The position numbers were made by a program, and so were the translations under genes. DNA of 9,204 nt from Kiritimatiellia bacterium (GTDB lineage: Bacteria; Verrucomicrobiota; Kiritimatiellia; RFP12; UBA1067), in the NCBI GenBank assembly GCA_028701555.1, contig JAQVQN010000069.1:1-9204 (forward strand). The letters are read 5' to 3'. Below, one piece after another: positions 1 through 4,689 of this stretch. Below the pieces are notes generated by a model. It did not search any database, was not told where the DNA came from, and saw only the letters and a list, made by a program, of their open reading frames with translations. Position 1 is the stretch's first letter, and the number at the start of each line of letters is the position of its first letter.

Positions 1-1
1 T

Positions 2-145
2 TATGGCCAAAGCAATGTGCGTTTTTTGCACAATCCTCACGCGGCCAAGCGCATCGCCGAATCCCGGCCCGCCGAACGCGAAACCATGCTCAGCCTCGTC
101 ATGACCTTCCTTGCGGACGACGGGCAAGGAGGCGGGCATGGGTGA
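2..145 (+). CDS. 3' end of an unidentified gene upstream of hsdS (partial)
   Basis: An open frame enters from the left edge and encodes 47 residues before a TGA stop at 143-145. The tail contains the segments RFLHNPHAAKRIAE and MLSLVMTFLADD. I do not recognise the family. It lacks the usual C-terminal residues I would expect of HsdM, although an hsdM-side gene would be the normal neighbour here. The frame is supported by its overlap with the next gene: the hsdS ATG at 138 lies inside its last codons, an 8-base overlap of the kind seen in translationally coupled operon genes. A ribosome binding site for hsdS is also embedded in its coding sequence. It is probably an accessory or modification gene of the R-M operon. 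The coding call is moderately sure; the function is unknown. Confidence 0.55.
   Translation, partial: YGQSNVRFLHNPHAAKRIAESRPAERETMLSLVMTFLADDGQGGGHG
126..132 (+). promoter_or_regulatory. Shine-Dalgarno site deciding the hsdS start
   Basis: AAGGAGG lies 5 bases upstream of the ATG at 138. It is a full match to the anti-Shine-Dalgarno core and is the strongest ribosome binding site in the window. It favours the ATG at 138 over the longer in-frame TTG start at 111. Confidence 0.8.
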
Positions 146-695
146 GTGGAAAACGATTCAACTAAAAGATGCATGTGCGAAGATCGGCAGCGGAGCAACT
201 CCACGCGGAGGAAAAGAAGCATACAAGGGCGGTGCTACAACTCTGATTCGTAGCCAAAACGTCTACAACGATGGATTCCACCGCGACGGGTTGGTCCGGA
301 TTGATGACCGACAAGCCGCTGAACTCGATAACGTGGACATCCGTCAAGGTGACATTCTCCTGAACATTACTGGGGATTCTGTGGCCCGTTGTTGCCAAGT
401 CGCTGACGATGTGTTGCCCGCACGCGTTAACCAACATGTGGCGATCATCCGACCACGCTCCGATGAATTGCGCGCTCATGCGATCCAAAACATGACCGGC
501 ACGAGCGGACGGCAGCGTGTACCATCCGAGTGCTTTACCAAATTCCTGCTCGCCATTCCGCCTCGAGCGGTCGCACTCAAAATTGATGACCTTACCACGC
601 CACTGATGGCGAAGATCAAAGCCGCCGCTGACGAGTCACGCACACTCGCCACAATGCGCGCCAAATTGCTGGCGCATTTAATTACGGTGGATTAG
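138..695 (+). CDS. hsdS: Type I restriction-modification specificity subunit HsdS, half-size (single target-recognition domain)
   Basis: HsdS directs the type I HsdM/HsdR complex to its DNA target. From ATG 138 the product has 185 residues, whereas normal HsdS has about 400 with two target-recognition domains (TRDs). The N-terminus is a typical TRD start: WKTIQLKDA, IGSGATPRGGKEAY, LIRSQNVYNDGFHRDGL, then GDILLNITGDSVAR and ARVNQHVAIIRP. The C-terminus (PLMAKIKAAADESRTLATM to the end) is the conserved distal helix normally found at the end of full HsdS. In the middle, the segment usually following a TRD1 of this kind is missing, and DELRA runs straight into a TGTSGRQRVPSE motif more typical of another TRD. 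I infer an in-frame internal deletion joining the start of TRD1 to the end of TRD2. Half-size S subunits that dimerise are known, so function is possible. With hsdR broken, it could at most serve modification. Confidence 0.85.
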   Translation: MGEWKTIQLKDACAKIGSGATPRGGKEAYKGGATTLIRSQNVYNDGFHRDGLVRIDDRQAAELDNVDIRQGDILLNITGDSVARCCQVADDVLPARVNQHVAIIRPRSDELRAHAIQNMTGTSGRQRVPSECFTKFLLAIPPRAVALKIDDLTTPLMAKIKAAADESRTLATMRAKLLAHLITVD

Positions 696-697
696 TT

Positions 698-1777
698 GTG
701 AGACAAGTAATCGATGAGAGCAAGGGATTAAGAGTTAAACAGAGTGCGTGCTTCATATGTAGCTGCGCTGCCGCATCCAAGCAGGTCCGTCATGGAGACC
801 TATTAATCTATAAATGTCCGTATTGCGGCCAATACTGTGTCAAAGATTCTGACGGTGCCTGGATTGAAGCAGAACAACCAGTGTTCTTTAAAAAGGCACC
901 TGCTTTGGCATTTGAGCGAAAGCTGAAAGGTCTCGATAAATACGAATTGCGTTGGGCGCAAGACGTTAAACAAGCTTGCCTCGGAAACGTTCCATTCTTG
1001 TCCGACTACCCCGATTCTTTTCCAGATCGGTTGGATCGCGTTTTGCTGAACATAGCCCGACGGCTCGATTTTGATCCAACACTTGCCCTGTCTGATGCTA
1101 GCTTTGTCCCCGCAATGTTCTTTGTCGAGCCCGACCTTTCAAACGAAATCGACTATTTGCCGACTATGCGGGCAATGATTAGTGTTTTGCAACACGAAGG
1201 GTTCGTTGGATATCACCATGACACGTATGAGCACGAGAATCTTCACCTTACCTATCAAGGAGTGGTGAAAGCACTAGAGCTCCACCGCAAGATTTCACAA
1301 AGCAAAAGAGCTTTCCTCGCAATGTGGTTTGATCCATCACTCACCGCGTATCGTAAAGCCGTAGAGAATGCAGTCCGAGCGGCGGGCTATGACTTGTTGG
1401 TTGTCAATGAAGTACATCACAACGACTACATCATGGACAAGGTGCTGAACCTCATCACCGAGTCGCGGTTTTTGATTGCGGATCTGACGTGTGCTCCAGA
1501 AGAAGTCAGGTCAGGTAAGCCTTCAAAAGGTGTGCGAGGTGGTGTTTACCTGGAAGCAGGTTATGCGAAAGGTCTCGGCAAACAGGTCATTTTCACGTGC
1601 AAAGAGGATATTGCTTCGCAGGATCGTATTCATTTCGATGTTAAACAGGTCAACACCATATTCTGGTCTGAAGACGCTGACAGGAAGGTCAAAGCGTTTA
1701 GTGCTTTTGACTTTATAGAGTATCTGGAGGAGCGAATAGTTGCGACGGTCGGAAGAGGGCCCAGGGAAAGGACATAA
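698..1777 (+). CDS. Zinc-ribbon protein with C-terminal TIR-like / nucleoside 2-deoxyribosyltransferase-like domain, putative defence effector
   Basis: The product has 359 residues. It starts at GTG 698, two bases after the hsdS stop, with a weak GGTGG ribosome site at 686-690, suggesting translational coupling. Residues 18-47 form a zinc ribbon (C18xxC21 and C40PYC43). Residues about 60-200 are a helical region ending in a possible winged-helix segment. Residues 205-340 resemble the deoxyribosyltransferase-like/TIR-like fold: AFLAMWFDP at 205, IADLT with D262, and GGVYLEAGYA with E286 in the place of the catalytic glutamate. A short insertion (SGKPSKG) lies just before that motif. Such domains in bacterial conflict systems act on nucleotides or NAD+; by inference this one would be a nucleotide-cleaving effector or a signal sensor. 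The reading frame is full length between two damaged R-M genes, and its base composition is more AT-rich than the hsdR remnant. The domain call is fairly sure; the activity is unproven. Confidence 0.75.
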   Translation: MRQVIDESKGLRVKQSACFICSCAAASKQVRHGDLLIYKCPYCGQYCVKDSDGAWIEAEQPVFFKKAPALAFERKLKGLDKYELRWAQDVKQACLGNVPFLSDYPDSFPDRLDRVLLNIARRLDFDPTLALSDASFVPAMFFVEPDLSNEIDYLPTMRAMISVLQHEGFVGYHHDTYEHENLHLTYQGVVKALELHRKISQSKRAFLAMWFDPSLTAYRKAVENAVRAAGYDLLVVNEVHHNDYIMDKVLNLITESRFLIADLTCAPEEVRSGKPSKGVRGGVYLEAGYAKGLGKQVIFTCKEDIASQDRIHFDVKQVNTIFWSEDADRKVKAFSAFDFIEYLEERIVATVGRGPRERT

Positions 1778-1787
1778 CTGACGACTC

Positions 1788-2898
1788 ATGAACCTCACCG
1801 AATCCATCCTCGAAGACGTGGCCCTGGCCCGTCTCAACCCCGGCATTCCCGCCGAGGCGCAGGAGGATGCCATGCCGACATGCCCCCCTCTACCCTTGGG
1901 AGAGGGGACACGGGCGCGGTCAGCAAGATCATCGCCGGCTACCACCAGTTCCACGCCGTGAACGCCGCCGTAGAGGAGACGCTCAGGGCCTCGGGCATGG
2001 GCATCTGGGGCGAAGCCCATGACCCGCGGGACACCGAAGGCCGCTACTGGGCCGGGCGCATGAACGACGGCACCGAGGGCGACCGCAGGGCCGGCGTGGT
2101 GTGGCACACGCAGGGCTCGGGCAAGAGCTTGTCCATGCTCTTTTACGCGGGCCGCATCATCCGCGACCCGAAGATGCAGAACCCGACCCTGATCGTGCTC
2201 ACCGACCGCAACGATCTCGACGACCAGCTCTTCGGCCAGTTCCAGCGCTGCCACGAGATCCTGAACCAGACGCCGGCGCAGGCCGAAAGCCGCGCCCATT
2301 TACGCCAGCTCCTGTCCGTGGCCAGCGGCGGTGTGGTCTTCACCACGATCCAGAAATTCTTGCCGGAGAAGGGCGAGGCCGCTGCCATGCTCAGCGACAG
2401 GCGAAACATCGTCGTGATTGCGGACGAAGCCCATCGCAGTCAATATGACCTCATCGACGGGTTAGCCGATATATGAGGGATACCTTGCCGTTCGCGACTT
2501 TTATCGGCTTCACCGGCACGCCCATCGAGAAGACCGACGCCAACACCCGCGCCGTGTTCGGCGACTACATCAGCGTCTACGACATCCAGCGTGCCGTGGC
2601 GGACAAGGCCACGGTGCCGATCTATTACGAGAGCCGGATCGCTAAGCTCGCCGCCAACGACACCGCGGTCAAAGTCATGGGCGACGACACGCTCAAGGTC
2701 ATTGCTGTTAAACTGCTCTCGACCGTACGCAAGAGCGTGACGATCGACTGGAACCTCAGGGAGAGCGCAAGGGCCAAGATCCGGGTCATGGTCAGGCGCA
2801 TCCTCCGGGAATACGGCTATCCGCCGGATCTGCAGGAAGAGGCGGTCAAGACCGTGCTGGCTCAGGCCGAACTCGTGTGCGCGGACTGGGAGGGGTGA
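1788..2898 (+). pseudogene. hsdR: Remnant of type I restriction endonuclease subunit HsdR (internal deletions plus frameshift)
   Basis: HsdR is normally about 1000 residues, with an N-terminal nuclease followed by two helicase lobes. Here it survives in three frames. Piece 1 starts at ATG 1788 (MNLTESILED), jumps to VALARLNPGIPAEAQEDA, and in that frame stops at 1959-1961. Piece 2 (about 1915-2476) is helicase lobe 1: AGYHQFHAVNAAVEE, Walker A QGSGKS at 2111-2128, LTDRNDLDDQLF, and DEAH at 2423-2434, ending in a premature TGA at 2474. Piece 3 (2473-2898) continues with FIGFTGTP and FGDYISVYDIQRAV. After YYESRIAKL it jumps to a C-terminal tail with GDDTLKVIA and TIDWNLRE. The nuclease domain and most of lobe 2 are gone, so DNA cleavage is not expected. 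The ATG lies 10 bases after the TIR-like gene, in operon position. The family is certain; the pieces could be expressed as short ATPase fragments, but I consider this unlikely. Confidence 0.9.
1885..1907. repeat. Imperfect palindrome at an hsdR deletion junction
   Basis: The arms CCCCTCT (1885-1891) and AGAGGGG (1901-1907) are perfect inverted complements. The pairing continues inward as CCC (1893-1895) against GGG (1898-1900), with one bulged A and a TT loop. The element sits where the HsdR reading frame changes and where more than 200 residues of the normal protein are missing. GC-rich palindromes of the CCCTCTCCC/GGGAGAGGG type are common dispersed repeats in bacterial genomes, so this may be such a repeat inserted at, or left behind by, the deletion. 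Confidence 0.6.
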
Positions 2899-2951
2899 AT
2901 GAACCGCTGCAATTTGGAGGTAACAGGGTAAGAGAAGGTCTCAGGGTCAGA

Positions 2952-2965
2952 TCTAGAATCTAGAA
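2952..2965. repeat. Tandem repeat of TCTAGAA (two copies)
   Basis: Two perfect copies of TCTAGAA stand head to tail, within GTCAGATCTAGAAT and followed by TTTGG. Each copy contains the palindrome TCTAGA. It could be the edge of a REP-like or IS200-type element at the boundary of the decayed locus, but no transposase gene is visible in the window. Confidence 0.6.
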
Positions 2966-2972
2966 TTTGGCT

Positions 2973-3170
2973 TTAGTTTGCCGCATCCACCCTTACCACC
3001 GTCGGATTGATGCCGTTATCCTTTCCGGCAGAGGCGCCAGCCGTCAGTCTGGAGGATCCTGCCATGACAAAAATCGGCATCCGTAACTTCGCGTGATACG
3101 ACTGCCCCGGATCCTCAATCAGGATGCGCGGCTCCAGCTTTGGCCGGTTATCCTTGCCGATCCATGTCAC
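2973..3170 (-). pseudogene. Possible C-terminal remnant of an unidentified gene
   Basis: A 65-codon open frame on the - strand begins at a GTG at 3170 (a stop codon lies three codons upstream, at 3177-3179) and ends at TAA 2973-2975. It includes TWIGKDNRPKLEPRILIEDP and ends in NPTVVRVDAAN. The end reads like a normal protein C-terminus, but there is no ribosome site and no upstream coding sequence in frame. GKDN occurs twice, matching a short direct repeat (GTTATCCTT) in the DNA. I do not recognise the family. It may be the surviving tail of a gene cut off when this junction formed, or a chance open frame. Confidence 0.3.
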
Positions 3171-3212
3171 GTTCTGCTACTACAATGCGCACCCCACGTA
3201 ACAGAATTGCGC

Positions 3213-3246
3213 TTGCATAAGCGGGCGGATGCAGTATGCTTATAAT
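3213..3246 (+). promoter_or_regulatory. Candidate promoter of the fucosidase gene
   Basis: TATAAT lies at 3241-3246 in an AT-rich stretch about 40 bases upstream of the start codon. A TTGCAT at 3213-3218 is too far from it for an ideal spacer (22 bases), but it pairs at 16 bases with an alternative TATGCT at 3235-3240. Inverted arms ATAAGC (3217-3222) and GCTTAT (3238-3243) overlap these boxes and could bind a regulator. The exact promoter boxes are uncertain. Confidence 0.4.
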
Positions 3247-3285
3247 AACTTTTAATATTAAACGTATTTTATCCAAGGAGATGCC

Positions 3286-4662
3286 ATGAAACGTTTTGCA
3301 TCGTTTTTGCTGATAGCCTGTTGCTGCCTGACGGCTGGCGCGGAAACTTACAGGGCTGACTGGGAATCGCTGGACAAACGACCGGTGCCGCAATGGTGGA
3401 GCGACGCCAAGTTCGGCATTTTTATCCATTGGGGAGTTTATGCCGTGCCTGCTTACGCGCCGGTTGATGAGGCTAACGTTTACGCGAAATATTCTGAGCA
3501 TTATGACAACCGCATGCGGAGCAACAATGCCGTGTTCACAAACTTCCATGTGCGCACCTATGGAGAGCGTGTGCAATACGCTGATTTTGCCACACAGTTC
3601 CGCGCCGAGCATTTCAATCCTGGGGGATGGGCGGATCTTTTCAAGCGATCCGGTGCGCGTTATGTGGTGCTGACCTCCAAGCATCATGACGGGTATGCCC
3701 TTTTTCCAAGTGCGTACAGTCCGCGCTGGAACTCGCAGGTGATCGGGCCTCATCGCGACTTGGCAGGTGAGTTGTCCGCGGCGGTCAAGCAGGCCGGTCT
3801 GCACATGGGCTTTTACTATTCGCTGTTGGAGTGGGGCAATCCGCTGTATAAGGAAAACATCGGGCGCTGGGTAGCCGAGATGAACTTGCCGCAGATGAAA
3901 GAGCTGGTCATGCGCTACGAGCCAGAGATCGTGTGGACTGACGGAGAGTGGGATTACAGCGACACGGAGCTGCGCAGCGTGGATTTTCTGGAATGGCTGT
4001 ATAATGAGTCGCCGGTCAAAGAGACAGTGGTGGTCAACGACCGCTGGGGCAAAAAGACACGGGGCAAGCACGGCGGGCATTACACAACCGAGTATGACCT
4101 GGTGCATTCCGGCAGTTCGCTCGATGCCCAGTTCGCGCATCCCTGGGAGGAGTGCCGCGGCATCGGGGGCTCCTTCGGGTACAACCGTTTCGAGACCACA
4201 GAGCACTACATGACATCCGCGCAGTGCGTCGAGACCCTGGTTGAGAAGGTCAGCCGCGGCGGCAACCTGCTGCTTAACATCGGGCCTAAGGCCGACGGAC
4301 TGATACCGGTGATAATGCAGCAGCGGCTGCTTGACATGGGGCGCTGGCTGGAGGTCAACGGCGAGGCGATTTACGCCACCACCGCTTGGCAGCATAGGCC
4401 CAAGAACATGCGTGAGACCAAGGTGTACTTTACGCGGAAACCGGACGCGATCTATGCGATCTGTTTCCGTTGGCCTCAGGCGGCCATGGTCGTCGAGCAT
4501 GTCGCGGGCGCGGAGTCAGTGTCTTTGCTGGGCAGCGCTCTGCCTGTGGCGTTTGCGTGCGAAGGCGGCAAGCTCACCATCCAGCCGCCTGCGGTCAATC
4601 CTGGCAACATGCCTTGCGAATACGCCTGGACCTTCAAGATCGCCAAGCCCTTGAATCAGTAG
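3286..4662 (+). CDS. Exported alpha-L-fucosidase, glycoside hydrolase family 29
   Basis: The 458-residue product should remove terminal alpha-L-fucose from glycans by a retaining mechanism. The start is fixed by AAGGAG at 3275-3280, five bases before the ATG. An export signal follows (MKRFASFLLIACCCLTAGA). L9-I10-A11-C12 also fits a lipobox, so it could be a lipoprotein instead of a periplasmic or secreted enzyme. GH29 barrel motifs appear in order: WWSDAKFGIFIHWGVYAVPA with H48, LTSKHHDGYALFPS with H133 and H134, and the nucleophile Asp in VWTDGEWD (D219). PWEEC (287-290) and FGYNR follow; its Glu is a plausible acid/base, a residue that varies within the family. GNLLLNIGPKADG closes the barrel, and a C-terminal beta-sandwich follows from about residue 365. 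The length is normal for GH29. The gene converges on the rhamnosidase gene with 27 bases between stops. Which fucosyl linkage it cuts cannot be read from sequence. Confidence 0.95.
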   Translation: MKRFASFLLIACCCLTAGAETYRADWESLDKRPVPQWWSDAKFGIFIHWGVYAVPAYAPVDEANVYAKYSEHYDNRMRSNNAVFTNFHVRTYGERVQYADFATQFRAEHFNPGGWADLFKRSGARYVVLTSKHHDGYALFPSAYSPRWNSQVIGPHRDLAGELSAAVKQAGLHMGFYYSLLEWGNPLYKENIGRWVAEMNLPQMKELVMRYEPEIVWTDGEWDYSDTELRSVDFLEWLYNESPVKETVVVNDRWGKKTRGKHGGHYTTEYDLVHSGSSLDAQFAHPWEECRGIGGSFGYNRFETTEHYMTSAQCVETLVEKVSRGGNLLLNIGPKADGLIPVIMQQRLLDMGRWLEVNGEAIYATTAWQHRPKNMRETKVYFTRKPDAIYAICFRWPQAAMVVEHVAGAESVSLLGSALPVAFACEGGKLTIQPPAVNPGNMPCEYAWTFKIAKPLNQ

Positions 4663-4689
4663 CTATGCTTTCAGCCATGGCACGAAAAA

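Larger units (their letters stand above)
2899..3285. other. Intergenic region between the R-M remnant and the fucosidase gene
   Basis: No intact gene is visible in these 387 bases. They contain a small inverted repeat (GAGA at 2932-2935, TCTC at 2939-2942), the TCTAGAA tandem repeat at 2952-2965, a possible - strand gene remnant at 2973-3170, and the candidate promoter of the fucosidase gene at 3213-3246. The stretch is probably a scar zone separating decayed accessory DNA from resident genes. Confidence 0.6.

Noticed and set aside
1523..2299. 258-codon minus-strand open frame across the TIR-like gene and hsdR remnant
   Set aside because: It spans two unrelated + strand genes with clear family motifs; its low-complexity composition is typical of an antisense shadow in GC-rich DNA.
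3148..4500. 450-codon open frame on the minus strand opposite the fucosidase gene
   Set aside because: It mirrors the codon pattern of the real GH29 gene, has no recognisable motifs and no ribosome site. The + strand gene has a signal peptide, catalytic motifs and a strong ribosome site.
4663..4689. Bidirectional terminator between the convergent glycosidase genes
   Set aside because: The 27-base gap shows no stem-loop of useful length.
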